From contig NZ_FCOI02000045.1 in NCBI RefSeq assembly GCF_001544795.2, positions 1 through 50,387 on the forward strand: a DNA stretch of 50,387 bases, written 5' to 3'. Below the pieces are notes generated by a model, which worked only from the letters and a program-made list of their open reading frames with translations, had not been told where the DNA came from and ran no database searches. Below, piece after piece: positions 41,703 to 50,206 of this stretch. Position 1 is the first letter of the stretch. Every line of letters starts with the position of its first letter. Origin of the DNA: Caballeronia temeraria. GTDB lineage: Bacteria > Pseudomonadota > Gammaproteobacteria > Burkholderiales > Burkholderiaceae. The translations under genes and the position numbers were made by a program.

Positions 41703-42659
41703 ATGCAAAGCGCAATGACCCCCGCAGGCATCCAGGCAAGCCGCATCCTCGACCTGTGGCATCTGACGCTGGCCGTTTGCTGCGTTGTGTTCGCGGCGAT
41801 TCTGCTCGCGTGTCTCATCGCGATGATGCGCGCGCCTCGCGCCAATCGCGCGACGCCTGCCGATCTCTCCGCCGTCGGGCATCGCGAGCCGCGCGTGCGC
41901 TTCTGGGTCGTCGCCGCGACGGGCGTGTCAACGTTCCTGCTCTTCGGTCTCGTTCTCGCCGATGTCCTCACGGACCGCGCGCTCTCGCGCCTGCCCGTCG
42001 ACAACGCGTTGCGCATCGAGATGACGGGTTATCAATGGTGGTGGCAAGTGCGCTACGCGAACGATGGCGACGCGCCCGGCTTCACGCTCGCCAACGAACT
42101 GCACGTACCGGTCGGACGGCCGGTGGTCGTCTCGCTGAAAGCCGCCGATGTGATCCACACGTTCTGGGTGCCGAATCTTCATGGCAAGAAGGACATGATT
42201 CCCGGCCGCGATGCGACCATCGAATTTCGCGCGGACAAGGCGGGCGTGTATCGCGGACAATGCGCCGAGTTCTGCGGTTACGAACACGCGTTGATGGCGT
42301 TTCAGGTCATCGCCGATCCGCCTGCGCAGTATGAAGCGTGGGCAGCCCGTCAGCGCCAGCCGTCCATCACGCCATCGGACGAAATCGCCGTGCGCGGCCG
42401 CGACGTGTTCATGGGCCAGGACTGCGCGCGCTGTCACACCGTGCGCGGCACCGATGCGCAAGGCACCATCGGCCCCGATCTCACGCATGTCGCGAGCAGG
42501 CAGTTCATCGCGGCCGGGACGCTTTCCAACAATCGGGGCAATCTCGCCGGATGGATCGTCGATCCGCGCACGCTCAAGCCCGGCACCGTCATGCCGCCGA
42601 CGCGCCTGCCGCCCGCCGACCTGCAAGCGCTACTCGTCTGGATGGAGACGCTCAAATGA
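41703..42659 (+). CDS. coxB: Cytochrome c oxidase subunit II with fused cytochrome c domain
   Basis: 318 residues. Two N-terminal membrane helices (about 14-38 and 63-88), then the CuA domain: TGYQWWWQVRY, His152 in VIHTFWVPNLHGKKDMIPGR, and Cys187, Glu189, Cys191, His195, Met198 in CAEFCGYEHALM. A C-terminal cytochrome c domain follows with CARCH (241-245) and the distal Met in PGTVMPPTRL, so this is a caa3-type subunit II. The start at 41703 is chosen because it precedes helix 1 by 13 residues; MTPAG four codons later is an alternative. Its stop overlaps the subunit I start (ATGA). It accepts electrons from cytochrome c for the oxidase. Confidence 0.93.
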   Translation: MQSAMTPAGIQASRILDLWHLTLAVCCVVFAAILLACLIAMMRAPRANRATPADLSAVGHREPRVRFWVVAATGVSTFLLFGLVLADVLTDRALSRLPVDNALRIEMTGYQWWWQVRYANDGDAPGFTLANELHVPVGRPVVVSLKAADVIHTFWVPNLHGKKDMIPGRDATIEFRADKAGVYRGQCAEFCGYEHALMAFQVIADPPAQYEAWAARQRQPSITPSDEIAVRGRDVFMGQDCARCHTVRGTDAQGTIGPDLTHVASRQFIAAGTLSNNRGNLAGWIVDPRTLKPGTVMPPTRLPPADLQALLVWMETLK

Positions 42660-44578
42660 GTGAAGTACCGCTGACAGACGGTCCGCACGCATCGCCCGAA
42701 GTGCGCGATGCGCTCGCAAAAACCTGGAGCGATCCGCCAGGCTTCATCGGCATGTTGAGCGCGGTCAATCACAAGACGATTGCGCGACGCTTCATCGTGA
42801 CGACCTTCGTGTTCTTCGTGCTCGCAGGCCTGCTCGCGCTCGCGATGCGCACGCAGCTCGCGCGTCCGGATCAGCGGCTGATCGGCCCGAACCTCTACAA
42901 CGAACTCTTCACGATGCACGGCACGACGATGATGTTCCTCTTCGCCGTGCCGGTCATGCAGGCCGTCGCCGCGTACCTCGTGCCTTTGATGATCGGCGCG
43001 CGCAGCATCGCATTTCCGCGCATGAACGCGTATGCGTGTTGGGTGTTCCTGTTCGGCGGCTTGCTGCTGTTCGCCGCGCTCGCCGTGAACACCGCGCCGA
43101 ACACCGGCTGGTTCAGCTACGTGCCGCTTGCCGGTCCCGACTACTCGCCGAACAAGGGCACGGACATCTGGGCGCAGATGATTACCTTCACCGAGCTTTC
43201 CGGCCTGCTCGAAGCGGTGGTTCTCATCACGACGATCTTCAAGCTGCGCGCGCCCGGCATGTCGCTCAACCGCATGCCGCTCTTCGTTTGGGCGACGCTC
43301 GTCACGCAGTTCATGGTGATCTTCGCGATGCCCGCCGTCATGTTGTGCAGCACAGCGCTGATTCTCGACCGCCTCGTCGGCACGCATTTCTATAACCCCG
43401 CGAAGGGCGGCGACGTTTTGCTGTGGCAACACCTCTTCTGGTTCTTCGGCCATCCTGAGGTGTATCTGATCTTCATTCCGCCGCTCGGCTTCATCTCGTC
43501 GATCATTCCGACGTTCGCGCGCCGCCCGATATTCGGCTATCCGGCGATGGTGCTGTCGCTCATCGCCACGGCGTTCCTCGCCTTCGGGCTATGGGTGCAT
43601 CACATGTTCGCGACGAACATTCCCGAGCTCGGCAAGAGCTTTTTCACGGCGGCGAGCCTGATGATCGCGATTCCATCGGCGATACAGATCTTCTGCTGGA
43701 TCGGCACGCTATGGACCGGCAAGCTCAATCTGCGCGTGCCGCTATTGTTCGTCCTCGCGTTCTTCTTCATCCTCGTGATGGGCGGCATGACCGGCATCAT
43801 GGTCGCGTCGGTGCCGCTCGACCTCCAGGTTCACGATACGTACTTCGTCGTCGCGCATCTGCATTACGTGCTGCTCGGCGGCGCGGTGTTTCCGCTCTTC
43901 GGCGCGTTCTTCTACTGGTTTCCGAAGTTCGCGGGACGCTTGCTCGACGAGCGGCTCGGCAAGTGGCAATTCTGGCTGTTCTTCATCGGCTTCAACGTCA
44001 CCTTCTTTCCGATGCATCTGCTCGGTCTCGAAGGCATGCCGCGGCGCGTGTGGACGTATCCGCACGGAATGGGCTGGGACGGCATGAATTTCATGGCGAC
44101 GATCGGCGCTTACATGATCGCGTTGAGCGTGCTGCTTTTCATCGTCAATGTCATGAAGACGATGCGCAGCGACGAACGCGCCGCCGCCGATCCGTGGGGC
44201 GCGGGCACGCTCGAATGGAGCGTGCCGTCGCCGCCGCCGCCGCATAACTTCGATGCGATTCCGGTCGTGCACGGACGCGATCCGCTGTGGGAGCCGTCCG
44301 CGCAACCGGCCTTCGTCGCGGGTCTCGCCGCCGATGCGCGCGAAGTGCTCGTGACGAGCGTGCTCGATGCGCAGCCCGATCATCGGCCGATGTTTCCGAC
44401 GCCCTCTCTGTGGCCGTTCGCAAGCGCCGTCGCGACGACGATTCTGTTCATCGGCTCGATCTACACGCCGTGGGCGATCGTATGGGCGTCGCTGCCGGTC
44501 GCCGTGGCGATGATCGGCTGGTTCTGGCCGGGTCGCGGCGAGAACCAGCTCGCGGTCGCGCGGGAGCGCCGGCCATGA
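42656..44578 (+). CDS. coxA: Cytochrome c oxidase subunit I
   Basis: 640 residues, twelve core helices plus about two extra at the end (SLWPFASAVATTILFIGSIY, then TPWAIVWASLPVAVAMIGWF). Heme and copper ligands are in GTTMMFLFAVPVMQ (low-spin heme region), HLFWFFGHPEVYLIFIPPLG (CuB His, the His-Tyr cross-link and the proton-path Glu), and VHDTYFVVAHLHYVLLGG. This is an A-family heme-copper oxidase. Reduces oxygen to water and pumps protons. The C-terminal part is longer than in standard aa3 enzymes, as in caa3 types where extra helices of subunit III are fused. Overlaps both neighbours by four bases. Confidence 0.96.
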   Translation: MSEVPLTDGPHASPEVRDALAKTWSDPPGFIGMLSAVNHKTIARRFIVTTFVFFVLAGLLALAMRTQLARPDQRLIGPNLYNELFTMHGTTMMFLFAVPVMQAVAAYLVPLMIGARSIAFPRMNAYACWVFLFGGLLLFAALAVNTAPNTGWFSYVPLAGPDYSPNKGTDIWAQMITFTELSGLLEAVVLITTIFKLRAPGMSLNRMPLFVWATLVTQFMVIFAMPAVMLCSTALILDRLVGTHFYNPAKGGDVLLWQHLFWFFGHPEVYLIFIPPLGFISSIIPTFARRPIFGYPAMVLSLIATAFLAFGLWVHHMFATNIPELGKSFFTAASLMIAIPSAIQIFCWIGTLWTGKLNLRVPLLFVLAFFFILVMGGMTGIMVASVPLDLQVHDTYFVVAHLHYVLLGGAVFPLFGAFFYWFPKFAGRLLDERLGKWQFWLFFIGFNVTFFPMHLLGLEGMPRRVWTYPHGMGWDGMNFMATIGAYMIALSVLLFIVNVMKTMRSDERAAADPWGAGTLEWSVPSPPPPHNFDAIPVVHGRDPLWEPSAQPAFVAGLAADAREVLVTSVLDAQPDHRPMFPTPSLWPFASAVATTILFIGSIYTPWAIVWASLPVAVAMIGWFWPGRGENQLAVARERRP

Positions 44579-45204
44579 ACGCCGAAACGCGCCGCGAAGC
44601 GCACGGCACCGGCGAGCTCGTGCTCGACGTGCGTGCGCTGCCGACCTTCGCCTTCAGTCACCGCAGCCTCATGTGGTGGAGCACGGCCGGCCTGATGCTG
44701 ATCGAAGGCACGGTGTTCGCCATCGCGGTGATGATGGTCTTCTATCTGCGCACGCGCGCCCCCGAGTGGCCGATGGCGGCCGAGCCGCCGCGTCTTTTTT
44801 GGGGCACGCTCAACACGGTCGTGCTGCTCGCCAGCCTGCGGCCGAACCAGCTCGCGAAGAACGCGGCGGAACGTGGCGATCGCCGGAAAGCGGCGATCTG
44901 GCTCGCGGTGTGCCTGGTCGCATCGGTGATCTTCCTCGTGATACGCGGATTCGAATTCGCATCGCTCAACGTGAGCTGGTACGCGAACGCGTATGGCTCG
45001 GTCATCTGGCTGCTGCTCGGTCTGCACACGACTCACCTCATCACCGATACCGTCGATACGGCCGTGCTCACAGTGCTGCTCTTTACGGGGCCATTTGAAG
45101 GCAAGCGGCTCGTCGATGTCAGCGAAAACGCGCTCTATTGGTACTTCGTCGTGTTGAGCTGGCTGCCGATCTACGGCGTCATCTATTGGGCGGCGCGGCT
45201 ATGA
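44575..45204 (+). CDS. coxC: Cytochrome c oxidase subunit III
   Basis: 209 residues with five membrane helices: LMWWSTAGLMLIEGTVFAIA, then LFWGTLNTVVLLASLRP, AIWLAVCLVASVIFLVIRGF, VIWLLLGLHTTHLITDTVDT and the last YWYFVVLSWLPIYGVIYWAA. This is the shorter (five-helix) subunit III typical of caa3/bo3-type enzymes; the missing helices match the extra C-terminal helices of subunit I. ATGA overlaps on both sides. It stabilises the oxidase core. Confidence 0.92.
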   Translation: MNAETRREAHGTGELVLDVRALPTFAFSHRSLMWWSTAGLMLIEGTVFAIAVMMVFYLRTRAPEWPMAAEPPRLFWGTLNTVVLLASLRPNQLAKNAAERGDRRKAAIWLAVCLVASVIFLVIRGFEFASLNVSWYANAYGSVIWLLLGLHTTHLITDTVDTAVLTVLLFTGPFEGKRLVDVSENALYWYFVVLSWLPIYGVIYWAARL

Positions 45205-45536
45205 AAACCTGGCTCGCGCTGCTCGGCGCTCCGTTCGTCGTTCTCGCATGTCTCAGCGTGAACTACGCGCTCGTGACGCCCGCGTGCCGGCTCGGAGGCC
45301 ATGCGTTGCTCGACGGCGTGAGCGGCGCGAGCGCGATCGTCAGCGTGGCCGCGACGCTGCTCGCATGGCAGCGCTGGCGCGACGCGCGGCGCAAGCTCGC
45401 CCTGCCGACGCCCGACACCGGCGACCGCCCGGCGCGCGCCGGTTTCATCGCGGCGGTGGCGGCCGGTGTGGGCGCGCTGTCGGTGCTTTCCGTGATCGCG
45501 ATTTCGATACCGCAATGGCTACTGTCCGCCTGCTGA
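45201..45536 (+). CDS. Small membrane protein of the oxidase operon
   Basis: 111 residues with three predicted membrane helices: WLALLGAPFVVLACLSVNYA, ALLDGVSGASAIVSVAATLL and FIAAVAAGVGALSVLSVIAI. It has no known motif. Position and four-base overlap with subunit III, plus a 22-base overlap with the next gene, tie it tightly to the oxidase. It may be a small extra subunit or an assembly helper. Confidence 0.75.
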   Translation: MKTWLALLGAPFVVLACLSVNYALVTPACRLGGHALLDGVSGASAIVSVAATLLAWQRWRDARRKLALPTPDTGDRPARAGFIAAVAAGVGALSVLSVIAISIPQWLLSAC

Positions 45537-46441
45537 AATGCGCGCTGCCTTGCGCGCTGCTGTCGTCCGCCGATGCGTATGCCCACGTCGCTACGACGGA
45601 GGCATCTCCGCTCGCGTGGACATTCGAGCCGTGGATCGTCGCCGTGCTGGCGGCGAGCCTGACGCTCTATCTCGCCGGCTATCTGAAGCTGCGCAAGCGC
45701 GGCGCGCAAGGCCGTCGCGAGCGCACCGCGAAGCTGATCGCGTTCGCCGCCGGATGGTCGACGCTCTTCGTCGCGCTGGTTTCGCCGCTGCACGCGTTAA
45801 GCGAATGGCTCTTCTCCGCGCACATGATGCAGCACGAACTCTTCATGCTCGTGGCCGCGCCGCTGCTCGTCATCGGACGCCCGCTCGCCGTGTGGCTCTG
45901 GGCGTTTCCCGCCAATGCGCGAGCGCGCATCGGCGCGGCGACGCGTTCACGCTGGATCAAACTGCCGTGGCGCTTTCTGACCTTGCCCGTCGTCGCGTGG
46001 ACGTTGCACGCCGCCGCGCTATGGTGCTGGCACGCGCCGCGCTTCTTTGAGGCGGCGCTCGCGCGCCCCGGCATCCACACGCTTCAGCACGCGAGTTTTC
46101 TGGCGAGCGCGCTGTTGTTCTGGTGGACGGTGTTCGGCCGCGCGTCGGAAGCGCAGGGCGCATCCAATGCCCACGCGATGCTCTCCCTCTTCACGACGAT
46201 GGTCCACACCGGCGCACTCGGTGCGCTCCTGACGCTCGCGCCGGGCGTCTGGTATCCGTCATGCATCGAGACGACGCGCGCCCTCGGCTTCGATCCCTTG
46301 CAGGATCAGCAGCTCGGCGGTCTGGTGATGTGGGTTCCGGGCGGGCTTGCGTATCTGATCGGCGGATTGCTCGTCGGCGCGCGCTGGTTGATGCGGCGGC
46401 CGCCGCCGCGCGCCATCGCCGACGTGGCCCGCGAAGGATGA
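45515..46441 (+). CDS. ctaG: CtaG-family (caa3) cytochrome oxidase assembly protein
   Basis: 308 residues, CtaG_caa3 family, six or seven membrane helices after a signal-like start. Motifs: AHVATTEASPLAWTFEPW, LVSPLHALSEWLFSAHMMQH, ELFMLVAAPLLVIGRPLAVW, HAAALWCWHAPRFFEAAL, IHTLQHASFLASALLFWWTV and TMVHTGALGALLTLAPGVWY. The conserved histidines (MMQHE, WHAP, LQHASF) probably bind copper; the family is needed for caa3 oxidase formation. It is not the Cox11-type CtaG. The ATG at 45515 lies within the previous gene, a normal overlap here. Confidence 0.92.
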   Translation: MATVRLLKCALPCALLSSADAYAHVATTEASPLAWTFEPWIVAVLAASLTLYLAGYLKLRKRGAQGRRERTAKLIAFAAGWSTLFVALVSPLHALSEWLFSAHMMQHELFMLVAAPLLVIGRPLAVWLWAFPANARARIGAATRSRWIKLPWRFLTLPVVAWTLHAAALWCWHAPRFFEAALARPGIHTLQHASFLASALLFWWTVFGRASEAQGASNAHAMLSLFTTMVHTGALGALLTLAPGVWYPSCIETTRALGFDPLQDQQLGGLVMWVPGGLAYLIGGLLVGARWLMRRPPPRAIADVAREG

Positions 46442-46445
46442 GCAC

Positions 46446-46808
46446 ATGCACACCACTCCAGTCGCGCTCCTTCTGATCGCCACGCTCGCCGCTTGCCAGG
46501 GCAAGCCGCCTTCGGCCGACGCGATCACCGGCGGCGATCCGCGACGCGGGCTCGATGCGATCCAGCGTTACGGCTGCGGCGCGTGTCATCGGATCGACGG
46601 CGTGCCGGGCGCTTACGGCAAGGTCGGACCGACGCTGCAAAACATCGGCGAGCGGGGTTATGTCGCGGGCAAGCTGCCGAACACACCGGAGAATCTGCAG
46701 ACATGGATCCGCTTTCCGCAGCGCATTTCACCGCAGAGCGCGATGCCCGATCTCGGCGTCGGCGAAATCGATGCGCGTGACATCGCCGCATACCTGTATC
46801 ACCAATGA
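46446..46808 (+). CDS. Lipoprotein cytochrome c, class I
   Basis: 120 residues. A lipobox (LLIATLAAC, Cys17) indicates anchoring to a membrane as a lipoprotein; heme site CGACH at residues 44-48, and distal Met in SPQSAMPDLGV, with the C-terminal helix IDARDIAAYLY. This is a monoheme cytochrome of the kind that feeds electrons into an oxidase. It starts four bases after ctaG and its stop overlaps the next start, so it is in the same operon. Confidence 0.9.
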   Translation: MHTTPVALLLIATLAACQGKPPSADAITGGDPRRGLDAIQRYGCGACHRIDGVPGAYGKVGPTLQNIGERGYVAGKLPNTPENLQTWIRFPQRISPQSAMPDLGVGEIDARDIAAYLYHQ

Positions 46809-48088
46809 CGATGAACGTATCCCGCTTCCTCTTCGTCCTGCTTTTGTGGCCGCTCGCCGTCATGGCGGACGACATCGCGTCGCCATCGCCCGAACTGATT
46901 GCGCGCGGCGCGTATCTCGCCAAGGCCGCTGACTGCGCCGGATGCCATACCGCGGCCTCGAACGGCGCGCCGTATGCGGGCGGGCTCGAGATGACGTCGC
47001 CGTTCGGCACCATCGTCAGCAGCAACATCACGCCGGATCGCGAGACGGGCATCGGCACATACAGCTACGAGGACTTTGCGAAGGCGTTGCGCGAGGGCGT
47101 CGCGCCGGGCGGCAAGGGGCTTTATCCGGCGATGCCGTATCCGGCGTTCGTGAAGATCAGCGACGACGATCTGCGCGCGCTCTACGTGTACATGATGCAT
47201 GGCGTGCCGCCCGTGAATCACCGGCCGCCGGAAACGAAAGTGCCCTTTCCGTTCAATCAGCGCTGGGCGTTGCCTCTGTGGCGCATGGCGTTCGCGCCGA
47301 AGCAGCGGTTTCAACCGCACGCCAATCGCGATGCGAGCTGGAATCGCGGCGCCTATCTCGTGCAGTCGCTCGGACATTGCGGCTCGTGCCACACGCCGCG
47401 CGGGATCGGATATCAGGAGCGCGGATACGACGAGTCATCGAAAACGTTTCTCTCCGGCGGCGTGAACGACAACTGGTTCGCGCCGAACTTGCGCGGGGAT
47501 TTTGGCTCGGGGCTCGGGCGCATCGCGCAGAAAGATATCGCTGCGTTTCTCAAGACGGGCCACGGCGCGGGCATGGTCGCATTCGGCAGCATGGTCGAAA
47601 CGATCGAGGACAGCACGCAATACCTCACCGATGACGATCTGCGCTCGATCGCCGTCTATCTGAAGACGCTGCCCGCGACCGGCGCGGCGGACGGCGTTTT
47701 CGACCCGTCGCTTGCGTCGCCGGGACGTCTCAGGACGCGCGCGCCCGACGTTGCGCCCGAACAGGGCGCGGCGGTCTATGCGGGGTTTTGCGCGCAGTGT
47801 CATCGAAGCGATGGCAAGGGCGTGCCGAATGCGTTTCCCGCGCTGGCGGGCAATCCCTCGGTCATCAGCGAAGATACGACCTCGCTGATCCGGCTGCTCG
47901 TCGAAGGCGGCAACAGCCCCGCGACGATCCACGGCCCGCCACGTCAGGCGATGCCGCCCTTCGCCGGACGCCTCACCGACGTACAGATCGCGCAAGTGCT
48001 CACGTATGTGCGCGCGTCGTGGGGCAACGACGCGCGCCCGGTCACGGCCAACGACGTCGGATCGTTTCGCGCGACCATCCACAAATGA
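46805..48088 (+). CDS. Triheme cytochrome c (gluconate/alcohol dehydrogenase cytochrome-subunit type)
   Basis: 427 residues with signal peptide (FLFVLLLWPLAVMADD) and three heme sites: CAGCH early, CGSCH near residue 196 and CAQCH near 338. Typical phrases: GTIVSSNITPDRETGIGTYS, GLYPAMPYPAFVKISDDDLR, SLGHCGSCHTPRG, NLRGDFGSGLGRIAQKDIAA and AMPPFAGRLTDVQIAQVLTY. This is the membrane-bound cytochrome subunit of alcohol, gluconate and related periplasmic dehydrogenases. The flavin or quinoprotein partner is absent here, and the gene instead ends the oxidase operon, so it may link such dehydrogenases to this oxidase. ATGA overlap with the preceding gene. Confidence 0.92.
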   Translation: MTMNVSRFLFVLLLWPLAVMADDIASPSPELIARGAYLAKAADCAGCHTAASNGAPYAGGLEMTSPFGTIVSSNITPDRETGIGTYSYEDFAKALREGVAPGGKGLYPAMPYPAFVKISDDDLRALYVYMMHGVPPVNHRPPETKVPFPFNQRWALPLWRMAFAPKQRFQPHANRDASWNRGAYLVQSLGHCGSCHTPRGIGYQERGYDESSKTFLSGGVNDNWFAPNLRGDFGSGLGRIAQKDIAAFLKTGHGAGMVAFGSMVETIEDSTQYLTDDDLRSIAVYLKTLPATGAADGVFDPSLASPGRLRTRAPDVAPEQGAAVYAGFCAQCHRSDGKGVPNAFPALAGNPSVISEDTTSLIRLLVEGGNSPATIHGPPRQAMPPFAGRLTDVQIAQVLTYVRASWGNDARPVTANDVGSFRATIHK

Positions 48089-48094
48089 CGTGCG

Positions 48095-48259
48095 TCACTC
48101 CTGCGTGCCCGCGCCCTCGTTCGGCTTGACTTCGGAAAGGTCGTCCTTCCGCACTTCGGCTTCGCGCACGGTCGTGCCTTCGTCGTCCGTTTCGGAGACA
48201 TCGGTGGTGAAGGTTTCGTCGTCGGAGGCCTGTCCGCTTTGCTGGGATGGCGTGCTCGT
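48095..48259 (-). CDS. Small acidic protein with apparent ACG start, 54 aa
   Basis: The minus-strand frame has an AAGGAG site eight bases ahead of ACG at 48259-48257, then STPSQQSGQASDDETFTTDV, SETDDEGTTVREAEVRKDDL and a TGA at 48097-48095. There is no ATG, GTG or TTG at the place where the Shine-Dalgarno points. Either ACG serves as a start or the usual ATG has mutated. The protein is very hydrophilic and acidic, and resembles the style of small stress proteins next to it. Family unknown. Confidence 0.45.
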   Translation of the reverse strand, partial: TSTPSQQSGQASDDETFTTDVSETDDEGTTVREAEVRKDDLSEVKPNEGAGTQE

Positions 48260-48333
48260 GTTCGATGCTCCTTACGGTTACGCGGCGGCCGCACGATACG
48301 GCCACGCTTGTTTCAACGCTTGCGCGCTATCGA

Positions 48334-48537
48334 TTACTCGTTGGTCGGATCGCCCGGGTCTTCCACGCCCTTTTCGATGTTGTCCTTTTGATCGCCATAG
48401 TCCTTGCGATTGGCGCCGTTGGTAATTTCGACATCGCCTTCCACCTTGCGATCTTCATTGCCCGTCACGGTGCCGATGGCCGTATCGGTCCAGCCTTTGA
48501 TCTGTTCCTTGATCCCTGCCCTTTGATCCTTGTTCAT
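48334..48537 (-). CDS. CsbD-family stress protein
   Basis: 67 residues from the ATG at 48537, with AGGAGCACACG before it (a frame start at 48561 is less likely). MNKDQRAGIKEQIKGWTDTA and GTVTGNEDRKVEGDVE are the CsbD signature; a C-terminal acidic tail follows. CsbD-type proteins are small, four-helix, general-stress-induced, of unknown action. Confidence 0.9.
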   Translation of the reverse strand: MNKDQRAGIKEQIKGWTDTAIGTVTGNEDRKVEGDVEITNGANRKDYGDQKDNIEKGVEDPGDPTNE

Positions 48538-48583
48538 CGTGTGCTCCTGTGTGATGGACAAATGGCGATGACAGCCGATGCCT

Positions 48584-49048
48584 TCAGCGCGCCGCGCGTC
48601 CGCGAATCAGCGCCGCGATCGCGAAGCCTGCGCCGAGCGCGACGTAGGTCATCGCGAGCGAGCGCTTCGACAGATGAGCTTCGAAGCCGGGCGTGACTCG
48701 TTTGGGCACGGCGTGGTAATCGACGACATAGGCGACGAGCGCGGTCGTCGCGGCGGCGGCGACGATCGTCGCCGGCCGGGAACGCTGTCCGCATAACGAC
48801 TCGAACAACACGCCCCAGAAAGCCGAGCTTCCCATGTGAATGGTTGCGCCGAACCCGCTGTATCTGAAGCTCGGTTCTTCATGCCAGATTGCTCTCGGCC
48901 ATAAGCATTGGGATACGGCGTTGATCGCCGCGTATGGCTCATGTCCCGCGCGAACGGCCGCGGTCGACGCGGCGCAAGCCGAAGCCAGTCCCGCAGCGCA
49001 GCCTGAATAGATGGCCCGCTTCATCAGGTCGTCGAAATGCCCTTGCAT
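48584..49048 (-). CDS. Inner membrane protein, uncharacterised
   Basis: 154 residues with about four hydrophobic helices: RAIYSGCAAGLASACAASTA, GSSAFWGVLFESLCG, TIVAAAATTALVAYVVDYHA and LAMTYVALGAGFAIAALI. A conserved-looking DYHAVPKRVTPGFEAHLS follows helix 3. AAGGAG precedes the ATG. It may belong to the DUF1440-like membrane proteins, but this is uncertain. Neighbours are stress-related genes. Confidence 0.7.
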   Translation of the reverse strand: MQGHFDDLMKRAIYSGCAAGLASACAASTAAVRAGHEPYAAINAVSQCLWPRAIWHEEPSFRYSGFGATIHMGSSAFWGVLFESLCGQRSRPATIVAAAATTALVAYVVDYHAVPKRVTPGFEAHLSKRSLAMTYVALGAGFAIAALIRGRAAR

Positions 49049-49105
49049 GTGTGGCTCCTTGCCGAACGCTCACGCGTTTCGCAGCATCCGCCGTGCCGAA
49101 GTTGC

Positions 49106-50206
49106 TCAGTAACGTCTTTCCGTGTGATGTCGTTGTCCGCCCCTCGCGAAGACGAAGAGCGTCGCGCCTGCCGCTGCGATTGCGAATCGGCTGGGGTTCG
49201 CTTTCACCGCACCGATTACCTTCGCGATCACCGGCGAGGCGTTCGGCGCGACGCGCGGGCGCGTTTGCATCGCGGGCGCGGTTTGCGGACGGGTTTTGGC
49301 GGGCACGTTCGTCGCCGGCGCTGCATGAGGCTCGTGCTTCTCACGCGGTTCATCGGTCTTGCCTTCGCGCGCCTCGACTCGCGTTGCAGCGGCTTCCGCG
49401 CCGAGCAGCATGACGGCTGCCGCGAAATACAGCCACATCAGGAGCACGGCGAGCGAGCCGGCCGCGCCGAATGCGCTCGCGGTCCCGGCATGCGTGAGAT
49501 AGAGCGCGAACAGCTTCTTGCCGACCGAGAACAGCACCGCGGAAATGACGCCGCCTACGAGCGCATCGCGCCACGGTACGTGACCATCGGGCAGATACTT
49601 CAACAGCGCGGCGAGAGCGCACGAAAGGATCGCGAGACCGAGCACGAACTGCACGATGTCACCGATGACGACGAGCGGCGATTCCCCGAACACCCATTTG
49701 CCCGCTGCCTGCACGGCGGTGTCCAGCACGAGCGACACGATCAGCAGGAACGCGACGCCCATGACGAGACCGAACGAGATCAGCCGAACCTTGACGAGCG
49801 TGGCGACACCCGATTTCTCCCTGCCGCTTTTCGGCCAGATGATCGATAGCGCCGTGTTCAACGATGAAAACGTCGCCGATGCGCCCACGGCCAGCAGTAC
49901 GAACGAAATTACAGCGGCAATGCCGCTTCCGCCGCTCTGATGCGCGTGCTCGACGATCGCCTGCACGCTCGCGGCGGCATCCTTACCGAGCATGCCGCTG
50001 ATCTGATGAAAGAGCTGACCGCGAGCGGCCTCCGCGCCGAACACGAGGCCGGCGACGGCGATCACCATGACGAGCGTCGGCGCGAGCGAGAACGCTGAAT
50101 AGAACGCGATGCTCGCGGCCATGGGCGCAGCGCGATCCGCGCTGAAACGTTTGAACGTGCGTGCGGGCCATGCAAAGGTTCGGCCCATAAGCGACTTGAC
50201 GTTCAT
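49106..50206 (-). CDS. YihY/virulence factor BrkB-family membrane protein
   Basis: 366 residues. The N-terminal 270 residues hold six membrane helices with the family marks: AAPMAASIAFYSAFSLAPTL, LNTALSIIWPKSGREKSGVA, LLKYLPDGHVPWRDALVGGV and AFGAAGSLAVLLMWLYFAAA, followed by LLGAEAAATRVEAREG. The C-terminal 90 residues are Pro/Ala-rich and end in a further hydrophobic stretch (FAIAAAGATLFVFARG). GGAGAC precedes the ATG. The family was once taken for ribonuclease BN; its real role (envelope or lipid transport) is open. Confidence 0.92.
   Translation of the reverse strand: MNVKSLMGRTFAWPARTFKRFSADRAAPMAASIAFYSAFSLAPTLVMVIAVAGLVFGAEAARGQLFHQISGMLGKDAAASVQAIVEHAHQSGGSGIAAVISFVLLAVGASATFSSLNTALSIIWPKSGREKSGVATLVKVRLISFGLVMGVAFLLIVSLVLDTAVQAAGKWVFGESPLVVIGDIVQFVLGLAILSCALAALLKYLPDGHVPWRDALVGGVISAVLFSVGKKLFALYLTHAGTASAFGAAGSLAVLLMWLYFAAAVMLLGAEAAATRVEAREGKTDEPREKHEPHAAPATNVPAKTRPQTAPAMQTRPRVAPNASPVIAKVIGAVKANPSRFAIAAAGATLFVFARGGQRHHTERRY

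Noticed and set aside
42434..43453. A 339-codon open frame on the minus strand
   Set aside because: Antisense to cytochrome oxidase subunits I and II; full of Glu/His/Arg shadow sequence and without a ribosome binding site or family.
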